The position numbers were made by a program, and so were the translations under genes. Below, in pieces: positions 32,733 through 41,533 of a stretch of DNA of 64,000 nt (the first letter of the stretch is position 1; every line of letters starts with the position of its first letter). The stretch spans positions 1 to 64,000 of the forward strand of contig NZ_VCJO01000004.1 in assembly GCF_009712475.1 (NCBI RefSeq), given 5' to 3'. The DNA comes from Micromonospora sp. CP22. Its GTDB lineage: Bacteria > Actinomycetota > Actinomycetes > Mycobacteriales > Micromonosporaceae. The notes under the pieces were generated by a model. The model saw only the letters and a program-made list of their open reading frames with translations. It ran no database searches and was not told the origin of the DNA.

Positions 32733-33485
32733 ATGCCCGATCAGCAGCCGGTTCCGCGGTTCCGTCAGCGTGCGGCGAAGATGAGTGAGCTGGTGGCGCG
32801 GCAGATCCTGGCGGACATCGTCGAGCAGGGCTTGTCGGCGGGCGCGGCGTTGCCGACCGAGGCGCAGATGGTGCAGGGGTACGGGGTCAGTCGCGGCACG
32901 TTGCGGGAGGCGTTGCGCATCCTGGAGACCAGCGGTCTGGTGCGGGTACGGCCGGGTCGTGGTGGTGGGCCGGTGGTGGGGTCGGTGGACCCGCACACGT
33001 TCGGTCGGACGATGGCGTTGTTCATGCAGCTGGGGCGGACCAGGTTCGGTGAGCTGGTCGAGGCGCGCGTGATCATGGAGCCGTTGATGGCCCGGTTGGC
33101 GGCCGAGCGGCGCGACGCGGGGCGGCTGCGGGAGCTGGCGGAGTCGATGCGGGAGCACCGCAGCCTGGAGGAACGTGACGAGGCCAGTTATCTGGCGGTG
33201 ATGCAGCGGTTCCACGGGGTGCTGGCGGGGTTGTCGGGCAACGGGGTGTTGGACCTGTTCGGGCGGGCGTTGAAGGAGATCTACACCGAGCGGGTGGTGG
33301 CCGCGGAGCGGCGGCCGGAACGGTGGGAGGAGGTGCGGCGGGAGCACGAGGCGGTGGCGGCGGCGATCGTGGCCGGTGACGGGGCTGAGGCGGAACGGTT
33401 GATGCGGGAGCACATGGTGGCGTTGGCGGCTCATCTGGAGCGGGACTACGCCGGTGTGCAGGACGAGGTGGTGGGTTGGTGGTGA
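32733..33485 (+). CDS. GntR-family regulator, FadR (FCD) subfamily
   Basis: A 250-residue regulator: an N-terminal winged helix (LPTEAQMVQGYGVSRGTLRE, residues 40-59) followed by a helical FCD effector domain with the metal-binding His positions (LAVMQRFHGVLAGLSGN and REHMVALAAHL). Such proteins sense organic acids or metabolites. It is convergent with the flavin monooxygenase operon, ending 8 bp from it, and is the likely regulator of that operon through the palindrome at 37692-37713 (inference). Confidence 0.85.
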   Translation: MPDQQPVPRFRQRAAKMSELVARQILADIVEQGLSAGAALPTEAQMVQGYGVSRGTLREALRILETSGLVRVRPGRGGGPVVGSVDPHTFGRTMALFMQLGRTRFGELVEARVIMEPLMARLAAERRDAGRLRELAESMREHRSLEERDEASYLAVMQRFHGVLAGLSGNGVLDLFGRALKEIYTERVVAAERRPERWEEVRREHEAVAAAIVAGDGAEAERLMREHMVALAAHLERDYAGVQDEVVGWW

Positions 33486-33492
33486 GCCCCGG

Positions 33493-34704
33493 TCAGGACA
33501 GGGCGCTGGAGAGTACGGCGCGCACCGGGGTGTGGTCGCGGTCGACGCGCCAGGTGGTGTCCTGGTCGCGCCAGTCGGTGCCGAGGGGGGTGACGGCGGG
33601 CATGACCTCGCGGGCGAACAGGGTGAGGTGGTCGCGTACCTCGTTGCTGGTCATGTCACCGGCGTGGTTCATCAGGATGAGGTGTCCGGCGCCGGTGTGT
33701 TCGTAGAGGCGGCGGATCTGTGCGGTGACCTGGTCGGGGGTGCCGACGAGCAGGATGCCCGCGTCGATGAGGTCCTCGTAGCTCATGCGGCGTACGGCGC
33801 CGAGGCGGCCCTGGAGGGCGGCGACGGCGGAGGCGGGTGGGAAGTAGCCGGGTGGGCTGGCCGCGCCGAGGCGGAGTCGGCCGGGCTTGAGGTAGTACAT
33901 GAGTTTGCGGCCGATGTCGCGGGCCTGTTGTTCGGTGGGTGCGACGTGGCACAGGGCCATGTAGGCGAACCGGTCGGGTCCGGGTTCGGGGTGTCCGGCG
34001 GCGGTGGCGGTGCGGCGGTAGAGCCGGAACGAGGTGGCGGTGTCGTCGTAGGTGCCGAGCAGGTTGCACAGGGTGTAGCCGTGTCGGGCGGTCCATTCGA
34101 CCAGGCGGGTGGAGGTGCCGCTGATCCAGATGGGTGGGTGGGGTCGCTGGTAGGGGCGCGGCCAGACGCTGACGTAGCGGTAGTGGTAGTGGGTGCCTTC
34201 CCAGGAGAAGACGTCGTCGCGGGTCCAGGCCTGGGTGATGAGGTCGTGTGCCTCGATGAACATGTCCATGTTGTGGACGGGGTTCTGGTTGGAGGGGAAG
34301 GTCTCCCCCTGGACTCCTCGGACGAAGCCGCAGTCGATGCGTCCGCCGCTGACGGCGTCGAGGTAGGCGATCTCCTCGGCGACGCGGATGGGGCTTTCCC
34401 GGTGCGGTAGTGGGGTGCCGAGGACGAGTACCCGGCCGCGGCGGGTGCGGTGCACCACGGAGGCGGCGCTGAGGGTGGCGGAGACCTGGAGGGTGGAGGC
34501 GGACTGGTGGTGTTCGTTGACCATCAGGTCGAAGCCGAGTTCGTCGGCGAGTTCGTACTCGTCGAGGTAGCGCTGGTAGAGCTGGTGGCCGAGGACCGGG
34601 TCGTAGTAGCGGTTGGGCATGAAGTATTTGAGTCCCCGGTGGGCGTGTTCGGCCTCGGGGGGCACGAAGGGGTACGGCATCTCGGTGAAGTGGTAGAGCC
34701 TCAT
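33493..34704 (-). CDS. Luciferase-like flavin-dependent monooxygenase
   Basis: A 403-residue enzyme of the bacterial luciferase-like (LLM) family, which uses reduced FMN and O2. Clear landmarks are YELADELGFDLMVNEHHQS (residues 51-69), RVLVLGTPLPHRESPIRVAEEIAYLD and GRIDCGFVRGVQGETF. Relatives open N-heterocycle or alkyl rings (for example RutA acts on pyrimidines and PyrA on pyridine). The flavin reductase that supplies FMNH2 is in the same operon (36303), with two alpha/beta hydrolases between, which suggests ring opening followed by hydrolysis. It overlaps the upstream hydrolase by ATGA. The substrate is unknown. Confidence 0.85.
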   Translation of the reverse strand: MRLYHFTEMPYPFVPPEAEHAHRGLKYFMPNRYYDPVLGHQLYQRYLDEYELADELGFDLMVNEHHQSASTLQVSATLSAASVVHRTRRGRVLVLGTPLPHRESPIRVAEEIAYLDAVSGGRIDCGFVRGVQGETFPSNQNPVHNMDMFIEAHDLITQAWTRDDVFSWEGTHYHYRYVSVWPRPYQRPHPPIWISGTSTRLVEWTARHGYTLCNLLGTYDDTATSFRLYRRTATAAGHPEPGPDRFAYMALCHVAPTEQQARDIGRKLMYYLKPGRLRLGAASPPGYFPPASAVAALQGRLGAVRRMSYEDLIDAGILLVGTPDQVTAQIRRLYEHTGAGHLILMNHAGDMTSNEVRDHLTLFAREVMPAVTPLGTDWRDQDTTWRVDRDHTPVRAVLSSALS

Positions 34705-35435
34705 CGGGTCTCTCCCTTCAGGAAGGACCGGACCAGCCGGTGGAATTCGTCGGGGCGTTCCAGGTAGGGGTAGTGCCCGGTGTGTGGCAGTTCGACGTAG
34801 CGGGCGGCCGGGAGCAGGTCGGCCAGGGCGGCGCTGTGTCGGGGTGGGACGAGGCGGTTGTGGCTGCCGGCGATGACGAGGGTGGGGATGGTGATGAGGT
34901 GGAGCCATCGGCGCAGGCGGGGGTCGTGCAGGAAGGGTTTCCAGGCGTATCGGGCCAGGGCGGCCCGGTCGGCGAAGGCGCGTTCGTAGTCGCTGTCGGG
35001 CAGGCCGGCGGGGTAGCCGGGCATCCGTAGGTCGTGGCAGGTGGTGGGGTCGGCCCAGCCGAGTTCGACGATTTCGGTGGGGTCGAGGAGCAGGATGTCG
35101 GCGAAGTCGGGTTCGGTGGGGCCGGAGAGTTTGACGCCGTACGGGGAGACGAGGGTCAGGGTGGTGAAGCGGTGGGGTGCGCGTACCGCCATCTCCAGGG
35201 CGATCCAGCCGCCGAAGCCGGCTCCGGCGAGGTGGCGTGGGGTGTCGTCGGTGGTGGTGAGGTAGTGCTGGGCGAGGTCGCCGACGCTGTCCCATGCGGT
35301 GGCGGCTTCGTCGAGGTCGGTGCCGAAGCCGGGGTGGCGGGGCACGTCGACGTGGAGGTCGTGGGCGAGTGGGCGCAGCGCGCCGACGGGTCCGGGTAGG
35401 ACGTCGGCGTCGTGGAGGAACAGCAGGCTGTTCAT
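34701..35435 (-). CDS. Alpha/beta hydrolase
   Basis: A 244-residue alpha/beta hydrolase, small for the fold: it starts directly with the strand preceding the oxyanion region (SLLFLHDADVLPGPVG). The nucleophile position reads GAGFGGW, so the usual Ser of GxSxG is Phe or is shifted; the His is in HTGHYPYLERPDEF. The family HG motif is HD here. If the nucleophile is truly absent this is not an ordinary hydrolase; it may instead act as a cofactor-free lyase or oxygenase, or be inactive. It is translationally coupled to both neighbours by ATGA overlaps. Confidence 0.75.
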   Translation of the reverse strand: MNSLLFLHDADVLPGPVGALRPLAHDLHVDVPRHPGFGTDLDEAATAWDSVGDLAQHYLTTTDDTPRHLAGAGFGGWIALEMAVRAPHRFTTLTLVSPYGVKLSGPTEPDFADILLLDPTEIVELGWADPTTCHDLRMPGYPAGLPDSDYERAFADRAALARYAWKPFLHDPRLRRWLHLITIPTLVIAGSHNRLVPPRHSAALADLLPAARYVELPHTGHYPYLERPDEFHRLVRSFLKGETR

Positions 35436-36274
35436 GGTGTGGTCCGGGTGGTGAGGAAGGTGAGCAGCAGGTCGGTGAGGGTGTCGGGTTGGTCGAGGTT
35501 GGGGGCGTGTCGGGCGTTCATGCGGTGGCTGTGGATGTGGGGTGCGAGGTCGTCGAAGTGGTGGCTCCAGCCGGGTTGGAGCAGGTCGTCGCGGGTGCCT
35601 TCGACGACGTGTACGGGGATCGGGCTGTGGCGGAGCGGGGCGGGCCAGGTGTCGTCGCTGGTGGGGGCGGCCATGGTGGGGTGGCGTAGCCGGGCCGCCA
35701 GGCAGGCGGTGACGTGGCCGGGTTTGCGGGTGTTGGCGTAGCGGGCGCGGATGGTGTCGTCGAGGCCGGGATAGTCGTCGACCATGGTGGTGACGAGGCG
35801 GCGCATGTCTTCTTCGGTGCCGTCGTAGCGGCCGAGTTCGGTGATGCCTTTCTCGGTGCGCCATGGGCCGCCGGTGCCGCAGATGCTCACGACGGTGCGG
35901 GCGGGCAGGGCGGGGGTGGTGGTCGCCACGGCTCGTAGCAGCAGTGATCCGCCGAAGGACTGGCCGATGAAGTGTGCGGTGTCGACGCCGACGGCTGCGC
36001 AGAACGCGGCGAGGTGGGTGGTGCGGAAGGCGTACGGGGATCGGTCGAGGTAGACGGCCTTGTCGGTGTCGCCGTAGCCGAGCAGGTCGGGGGCGAGGAC
36101 CCGGTGGTGTCGGGCGAGCAGCGGCATGACGTGTGCCCAGCTGCTGATGGCGTCGCCGCCGAAGGCGCCGTCGTGGACGAGGACGATGGTGCCTCGGGGG
36201 GTGTGGGGTGGGGTGCTTTCCCAGTAGCGGGTGGTGAAGCCGCCGGCGTTGACGGTGTGTGGGCGTGGGTCCAT
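35432..36274 (-). CDS. Alpha/beta hydrolase (MhpC/RutD-like)
   Basis: A 280-residue hydrolase of the meta-cleavage product/esterase group, with the oxyanion segment VLVHDGAFGGDAISSW, the nucleophile Ser in GQSFGGSLL (near residue 107) and a C-terminal His in HAPNLDQPDTL. It probably hydrolyses a C-C, ester or amide bond in the product of the monooxygenase, as in related ring-degradation operons (inference). AGGAGG precedes the ATG at 36274, and its stop overlaps the next hydrolase start (ATGA). Confidence 0.85.
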   Translation of the reverse strand: MDPRPHTVNAGGFTTRYWESTPPHTPRGTIVLVHDGAFGGDAISSWAHVMPLLARHHRVLAPDLLGYGDTDKAVYLDRSPYAFRTTHLAAFCAAVGVDTAHFIGQSFGGSLLLRAVATTTPALPARTVVSICGTGGPWRTEKGITELGRYDGTEEDMRRLVTTMVDDYPGLDDTIRARYANTRKPGHVTACLAARLRHPTMAAPTSDDTWPAPLRHSPIPVHVVEGTRDDLLQPGWSHHFDDLAPHIHSHRMNARHAPNLDQPDTLTDLLLTFLTTRTTP

Positions 36275-36302
36275 GTCCGGGCTGCCTCCTGGGTGGGGGG
36301 CG

Positions 36303-36818
36303 TCAGTGGTCGTGGGGGTGGAAGGTGCCGTAGCGGCCGTTGAGGTAGAGCAGGGGTGGCGCGTCGGGTTGGGCGCGGGCGTGGAGGACCTCGCCGCAGA
36401 GGATCCAGTGGTCGCCGCCGGGGTGTACGGCGGTGGTGCGGCATTCGAGGACGGCGGTGGTGCCGGTGGCGAGGGTGGGTACGCGGGTGTGGCCGGGTAC
36501 GACGGCGGCGGCGAGGTCGTCGAGGTGTCGGTTGCGGCCGGCGAAGGCTCGTGCCCATCCGGCGCGGTCGGCGGCGAGGTAGTTGATGCTGAAGTGGCCG
36601 GCCTTCTGGGCCAGTGGTGCGAGGTTGGTCTTGTGGTCGACGGCGAGCATGGCCATGGGTGGGCTGCCGGACAGTGAGGTGGCGGAGGTGCAGGTGAGGC
36701 CGGTGATGCCGGCTGGTCCGCCGGGTACGAGCAGGACCGCCACGGCGGCGGGGACCTGTCGGTAGGCGGCGCGGAAGCGGGCGGTTTCGACCAGGCGGTC
36801 GGTGCCGGTGTGGGTCAT
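36303..36818 (-). CDS. Flavin reductase
   Basis: A 171-residue FMN reductase of the split-barrel (HpaC/RutF) family. The motif GITGLTCTSATSLSGSPPM (residues 37-55) binds FMN; AGHFSINYLAADRA and a C-terminal YLNGRYGTF follow. It uses NAD(P)H to make FMNH2 for the luciferase-like monooxygenase 1.6 kb downstream in the operon. Its start overlaps the stop of the ApbE gene by ATGA. Confidence 0.88.
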   Translation of the reverse strand: MTHTGTDRLVETARFRAAYRQVPAAVAVLLVPGGPAGITGLTCTSATSLSGSPPMAMLAVDHKTNLAPLAQKAGHFSINYLAADRAGWARAFAGRNRHLDDLAAAVVPGHTRVPTLATGTTAVLECRTTAVHPGGDHWILCGEVLHARAQPDAPPLLYLNGRYGTFHPHDH

Positions 36819-37660
36819 CGGGGTGTCCCGGTCAGCCAGAGGTGGTGGACGTCGGTGCGGGTGGCGAGTCGGTCGGCTGCTGGTTGGCCGCCGACGACGA
36901 TGGCGGTGGCGATCCAGTCGGCGCTGGTGCCGGTGCGGGCCAGGACGGTGGCCTGGGTGATGTCGGAGGTGGCGGGGTGTCCGGTGCGGGGGTCGATGAG
37001 GTGGTGGCAGTCGGTGCCCCAGCGTCGTTTGCCGGTGCCGCTGGTGGCGACGCCGCCGTCGCGTACCAGCAGGGTGTGGCCGTCGGGTAGGCCGATGGGC
37101 CAGCCGTCGCCGTGGGGGCCGGGGCCGCGGCAGGCCACGTCTCCCCCGATGCTGGCGGCGGAGTTGGGTCCGAGCCAGGTGGTCACGTCGTCGGCCCAGC
37201 GTCCTTTGGCGAGGGCGCCGAGGTCGATGTGGTGTCCGGGGGCGAGTCGGGCGGCGTGCGGGCGCAGCCGCAGCACGGTGTGCAGTGGTGGCACCGGTGC
37301 CGGTGGAGCGGTCGTCGGTGGGGTGGGTGGGGTGCCGGTGGCCCAGGAGTGGGTGTAGCCGGCGGCGCGTAGCCGGGGCAGGACCGCCACGTTGACCAGG
37401 TCGTCGCTGGCGGTGGCCACGTCGAGGGCGTGGCGGAGCAGGGCGTGCAGGTCGGTGGAGATGTCGTGCCAGCGGCCAGCGGCGGCGTTGAGGCGGGACA
37501 GTTCGCTGTCGGGGCGGAAGCGGGAGAAGCGTCGGTCCAGGTCGGCCAGTCGGCGTTCCACCTCGGCGAACGGTGTGCGGGGTGGTCCGTGGCTGGCGAG
37601 GGTCACCTCGCAGGTGAAGACCTGGCAGGTGTGGCGGTGCAGGGTGGCGGCGACGGTCAT
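36815..37660 (-). CDS. FAD:protein FMN transferase (ApbE family)
   Basis: A 281-residue ApbE-like enzyme. It has FSRFRPDSELSRLN near residue 45, GHHIDLGALAKGRWADDV near 142, ASIGGDVACRG near 168, and the C-terminal GTGKRRWGTDCHHLIDPRTG, the flavin- and Mg-binding part. ApbE attaches FMN covalently to Ser/Thr residues of target proteins. Finding it as the first gene of an operon for a two-component flavin monooxygenase is unusual, and its target is not obvious. GGGAGG precedes the ATG at 37660. A palindromic operator lies just upstream. Confidence 0.85.
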   Translation of the reverse strand: MTVAATLHRHTCQVFTCEVTLASHGPPRTPFAEVERRLADLDRRFSRFRPDSELSRLNAAAGRWHDISTDLHALLRHALDVATASDDLVNVAVLPRLRAAGYTHSWATGTPPTPPTTAPPAPVPPLHTVLRLRPHAARLAPGHHIDLGALAKGRWADDVTTWLGPNSAASIGGDVACRGPGPHGDGWPIGLPDGHTLLVRDGGVATSGTGKRRWGTDCHHLIDPRTGHPATSDITQATVLARTGTSADWIATAIVVGGQPAADRLATRTDVHHLWLTGTPR

Positions 37661-37691
37661 GGGTACCTCCCTTCACCACCAGCACTAACAT

Positions 37692-37713
37692 GCTAAACAT
37701 TATCATGTTTAGC
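37692..37713. promoter_or_regulatory. Palindromic operator of the ApbE-monooxygenase operon
   Basis: GCTAAACAT (37692-37700), a 4-nt spacer TATC and ATGTTTAGC (37705-37713): a perfect 9-bp inverted repeat, very AT-rich for this genome. On the minus strand it includes GATAAT/TAATGT, a probable -10. It differs from the CGTTC-N9-GAACG operators of the other operons and is a good candidate for the GntR regulator at 32733. Confidence 0.7.
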
Positions 37714-37737
37714 GGTGGGAGGGCACCGCCTGGCTGG

Positions 37738-38604
37738 TCAGCCGTCCACGGCGGCCCGGTCGAGGATCTCCCGGGCGCTGCGCGCGACCGCCGCGTCGAT
37801 GAACCGGCCGTCGCCGGTGACCGCCACACCGGAACCGTGCCGTTCGGCGTCGGCCAGCCGGTCGACGACGTCGCGGGCGGCGGCCACCTCCTCGTCGGTC
37901 GGCGCGAACACCCGGTTGACCACCGGCACCTGGGCGGGGTGGATCGCGGTGCGGCCTCGGAAGCCCTGCCGCAGCAACAGGCGGCTGGTCTGCTCCAGCC
38001 GGTCCGGGTCGCGCAGGGTCGTCTCGGTCGGGCCGACCGGTGGGGCGAGACCGGCGGCGGCCGCGGCGAGCACCACACGGGATCGCAGCGGCCACAGTTC
38101 GGCCTTGTCCGGTCCGGGTTGCAGGCGCAGTTCGGCGGCCAGGTCGGCCTCGCCCAGGCCGAGGCGCACCACCCGGCCGGCGGCGGCCACGGCGTCGGCG
38201 CGCCACACCCCGCCGGCGGTCTCCAGCAGGGCGAACACCACCAGCGCACCGGCCGGTAGCCGGTGGGCGCGTTCGGCGTCGCCGAGCAGGCGGTCCACCC
38301 GCGCCAGCAGGTCGACGTCGGCCTTGGGTACCACCACGCCGGTCAGGTGCGCGCCGGCCACCGCGGTGATGTCGACGTCCGGGGTGTCGGCGTTGACGCG
38401 TACCCACCATTGGCAGCCGGTGGGCGCGTCGGCGAGGAACGTGGCGACGGTGTCCCGGGCGGCGGGCTTGTTCGCCGCCGCGACCGCGTCCTCCAGGTCG
38501 AGGATGCAGGCGTCGGCGCCGCGGCTCGCCGCCCGGGCAAGTTTGTCCGGCTGGTCCCCCGGCACGTAGAGGTAGCTGCGGGCGGCCGTGACGGAGGCGG
38601 TCAC
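37738..38604 (-). CDS. CitE/HpcH-type aldolase or CoA lyase
   Basis: A 288-residue TIM-barrel enzyme of the HpcH/HpaI aldolase and citrate lyase beta-subunit family. It begins RSYLYVPGDQPDKLARA and has DACILDLEDAVAAANKPAAR (metal-binding Glu/Asp), VNADTPDVDITAV (normally RVN) and LLETAGGVWRADAV with the second Glu. Members cleave acyl-CoA substrates such as malyl-, citramalyl- or citryl-CoA. With the CoA transferase at 42417 it could form a CoA-dependent cleavage pathway. The GTG start overlaps the stop of the amidohydrolase gene by GTGA. Confidence 0.85.
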   Translation of the reverse strand: MTASVTAARSYLYVPGDQPDKLARAASRGADACILDLEDAVAAANKPAARDTVATFLADAPTGCQWWVRVNADTPDVDITAVAGAHLTGVVVPKADVDLLARVDRLLGDAERAHRLPAGALVVFALLETAGGVWRADAVAAAGRVVRLGLGEADLAAELRLQPGPDKAELWPLRSRVVLAAAAAGLAPPVGPTETTLRDPDRLEQTSRLLLRQGFRGRTAIHPAQVPVVNRVFAPTDEEVAAARDVVDRLADAERHGSGVAVTGDGRFIDAAVARSAREILDRAAVDG

Positions 38605-40067
38605 GGGCGCGTCGGGCGGGACAGGTACCGGCCGCGTGGCTGGCCGACGACGGTGCCGTCGCGCAGGATCTGCTCGCCGCGCAGGAACGTGTCGGTGACC
38701 CGGGCGGTCAGCTCCATGCCCTCGAACGGCGTGTACTCCTGGGTCGAGAGCGAATCGTCGGCGCGTACCGTCCAGGTGTGGTCGTCCTCGACCAGGCAGA
38801 AGTCGGCGTCCAGGCCCTCGGCGATGGCGCCCTTGGTGGCCAGGCCGAAGCGGCGGGCCGGTGCCCACGAGGTCAGCTCGGCGACCCGGGCGTAGGACAG
38901 GCCACGTTTGGCGCCCTCGCTGATCAGGCCGGGCAGCAGGTACTCGGCGCCGCCGAAGCCGGACTTGGCGACGAAGATGTCGTCGGCGGGGTCGCCGAAC
39001 TTGACCTCGGCGCGGCAGCAGGCGTGGTCGCTGACGACCCAGTCGAGTTGGCCGTCGAGCAGGTGGGCCCAGAGCGCCTCGACGTCCTCGCGGGGGCGCA
39101 ACGGCGGGTTGACCTTGCCGCCGAGGCCGTAGGCGGTGTCGATGTCGGCCAGCAGGTGGCCGATGGTGACCTCGCGGCGGAAGTCGACGTGCGGGAACGC
39201 CCGGGCCATGCGGATCGCCGCGTCGACGGCCTTGGCCGAGGACAGGTGCAGCAGGTTGATGGTGGGCAGGCCGGTCTCGTGCGCCAGGTAGGCGGCGATG
39301 CTGACCGCCAGCCCTTCGGAGTGTGGTGGGCGGGAGGCGCTGTAGGCGGCCAGGCCGGTCAGCGAGCCGTCCTGTTCGACCATCCGGGTGTACGCAGACA
39401 TGATCTCCGCGGTCTCGCAGTGCAGCGACAGGGAGATCTGGTCGGCCAGTTCGGGGAACTGTTCGCGGGCGGCCTGCACGCCGCGCATGACGAACTCGAA
39501 GTGCGCGTAGTCGTAGCGGGCGTCGGGCGGGATCATCAGGAAGGAGCTCTGGTCGCTGGAGCGTCCGTGCAGGCCGTGGCCACCGTAGAACATGAAGATC
39601 TTGAACGAGGTGATGCCGTGTTCGCGGACCAGGTCGGGGATCTCGTCGATGTGCTCGGTGGTCATCGGCGCCACGTGGAAGGCGTAGTCGACGTAGGAGC
39701 TCTGGTCGGTGGCGGCAAGTACCTCGGGGAAGAACTCGCCGTAGGGTCCGCCCCGGTTGAGGTAGTACTGGCCGGTGCGGATGTAGTTGATGGCGGAGGT
39801 GACACCGCCCTGCGCGCAGGCGCGGCTCTCGGTGCTGGTGTCCTCGGCGAGCGGGTGGTAGATGCCCCAGTGCTGGTGGGCGTCGACGACGCCGGGGAAG
39901 GCGAGCTTGCCGCCGCCGTCGACGACGGTGGTCGCGTCGGTGGCGGGGATGTTCGGGGCGAGCCGGGCCACCCGGCCGTCGCGTACGCCGATGTCCAGCG
40001 TCGACGGCTCCGCCTGGTCGTGTCGCACCACGCGGACGTTGCGCACTACGAGATCGAAGGGTTGCAT
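38601..40067 (-). CDS. Hydantoinase/dihydropyrimidinase-type amidohydrolase
   Basis: A 488-residue binuclear metal amidohydrolase that opens a cyclic amide ring. It has the DAHQHWG metal motif (residues 62-68), a Lys in GITSFKIFMFYGG that would be the carboxylated bridging ligand, SLHCET (His near 225), LLHLSSAK and the catalytic Asp in VVSDHAC. It resembles dihydropyrimidinase and allantoinase more than dihydroorotase. HQH instead of HTH is a mild deviation. The reaction is probably hydrolysis of a cyclic imide or ureide made during ring degradation (inference). AGGAG precedes the ATG. Confidence 0.85.
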   Translation of the reverse strand: MQPFDLVVRNVRVVRHDQAEPSTLDIGVRDGRVARLAPNIPATDATTVVDGGGKLAFPGVVDAHQHWGIYHPLAEDTSTESRACAQGGVTSAINYIRTGQYYLNRGGPYGEFFPEVLAATDQSSYVDYAFHVAPMTTEHIDEIPDLVREHGITSFKIFMFYGGHGLHGRSSDQSSFLMIPPDARYDYAHFEFVMRGVQAAREQFPELADQISLSLHCETAEIMSAYTRMVEQDGSLTGLAAYSASRPPHSEGLAVSIAAYLAHETGLPTINLLHLSSAKAVDAAIRMARAFPHVDFRREVTIGHLLADIDTAYGLGGKVNPPLRPREDVEALWAHLLDGQLDWVVSDHACCRAEVKFGDPADDIFVAKSGFGGAEYLLPGLISEGAKRGLSYARVAELTSWAPARRFGLATKGAIAEGLDADFCLVEDDHTWTVRADDSLSTQEYTPFEGMELTARVTDTFLRGEQILRDGTVVGQPRGRYLSRPTRP

Positions 40068-40108
40068 GATGGGCTCCTGAGGTCGGCGGGCGACGGGTCG
40101 TGGGCGGG

Positions 40109-41533
40109 TCAGTCGGTGGCGGTCCGCAGTCGGGTCAACGGGCGCATCAGGTCGGCCACGTCGGTGACGTCGGCGAGGCCGAGGACCGCGGCGACCGTCT
40201 CGTCGGCGGTGTGCGGGTCGAGGCGACCGGCGACGTTGTCGCGGAACTTCATCGCCAGTTCCGCGTCGGACAGGGGTCGTTGCGGGCTACCACGGTTGGT
40301 CAGGACCTCTTCGCGCCAGGTCCGGCCGTCGTCGGTGCGTACCGACACCACGGCCGGGAACTGGTAGGGGAAGATCTTGTTGCACTCGTCGTCGGGGACC
40401 ACGTCCACCCGGGCCATCAGGGCCCGGCGTGCCGGGTCGCGGGCCAACTCGTCGGTGAAGTCGCCCAGGCCGAGGCCCAGTCCACCGCCGCCGAGCAGCC
40501 CGGCGACCACCGCGTACGGGCCGCTGAACTGGGCCTGGTAGCCGGTTTCCGGGGTGCGTTTGGTGTCGATGGGCTGTCCGATGGTGCGGATCACCGCGGC
40601 GGGTACCCGCAGTTCGATGTGGTCGATCCGGTCGACCGGCACGCCCTGCGCGCGCAGCGCCAGACCGGCGTCGATGGCGGCGTGGGTGAAGTGGTTGGCC
40701 GGGTACGGCTTGAAGAAGATGTCCGGCACCGTCCACCGTCGACCGAGGCCGTCGGTGACCTGGTCGTGGTCGGCCTCGCCGCGCAGGAAGGCGGTGAAGA
40801 AGCCGAACCGGCCCTCCAGCACGGTCGGTGGCCCGGTGAAGCCGCGCCGCACCAGGTCGGCGGCGGTGACGGCGCTGTGCGCGGCCCAGCCGCAGTGCAG
40901 CCGTTTGACGGTGCCGCCGGTGCGGTTGGCCTCGATCACCCCGGCGGCCATCGAGGCGGTCACGCCGAGCACGTCGCGCAGGCCGTCGGCGTCCAGGCCG
41001 GTCAGCATCCCGGCGGCCACGGCGGCGCCCATCGCCCCGCAGATGGAGGTGGCGTGCTGGCCGTGTTCGAAGAACACCGAGTTGTTCAGCGTCGGGTCGT
41101 AGCCGGCCATGCCCAGCCGGACGGTGACCTCGATGCCGACCGCGACGGCGGTGGTGAGCGCGACGCCGTCGGCGCCGGCGGCCTGCGCGGCGGCCAGGGC
41201 GGCCGGCACCACCGCGGCGCTGGGGTGCAGCACCGAGGGCAGGTGGGTGTCGTCGTAGTCGAGGGAGTGGGCCAGCACGCCGTTGCCGAACGCGGCCTGC
41301 GCCGCGGGCACCGCGTCGGGCAGCCCGACGACGTAAGCCTGGGCGCGTCCACCCTGGTCGGCGACGTGGGCCAGGGCCGCCTGGCTGGTCGGTAGCCGGT
41401 GCGCGGCGACGCACAGGCCGAGGATGTCCAGGACCCGCTGGCGCACGCTGGTGGCGACCGGGTCGGGCAGGGCCTCGGTGCGGGCGTGGTCGGCGAACGC
41501 GGCGAGCTGTTCGGCGAGGGTCGGTTCACTCAT
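40109..41533 (-). CDS. MmgE/PrpD family protein
   Basis: A 474-residue member of the MmgE/PrpD family, which includes 2-methylcitrate dehydratase and cis-aconitate decarboxylase. It shows the family's helical N-terminus with FGNGVLAHSLDYDDTHLPSV near residue 80, GGTVKRLHCGWAAHSAV near 205 and FKPYPANHFTHAAIDAG near 275. The substrate is probably a di- or tricarboxylic acid but cannot be read from the sequence. It overlaps the cyclase gene by 8 bp and belongs to the CoA transferase operon. Confidence 0.85.
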   Translation of the reverse strand: MSEPTLAEQLAAFADHARTEALPDPVATSVRQRVLDILGLCVAAHRLPTSQAALAHVADQGGRAQAYVVGLPDAVPAAQAAFGNGVLAHSLDYDDTHLPSVLHPSAAVVPAALAAAQAAGADGVALTTAVAVGIEVTVRLGMAGYDPTLNNSVFFEHGQHATSICGAMGAAVAAGMLTGLDADGLRDVLGVTASMAAGVIEANRTGGTVKRLHCGWAAHSAVTAADLVRRGFTGPPTVLEGRFGFFTAFLRGEADHDQVTDGLGRRWTVPDIFFKPYPANHFTHAAIDAGLALRAQGVPVDRIDHIELRVPAAVIRTIGQPIDTKRTPETGYQAQFSGPYAVVAGLLGGGGLGLGLGDFTDELARDPARRALMARVDVVPDDECNKIFPYQFPAVVSVRTDDGRTWREEVLTNRGSPQRPLSDAELAMKFRDNVAGRLDPHTADETVAAVLGLADVTDVADLMRPLTRLRTATD

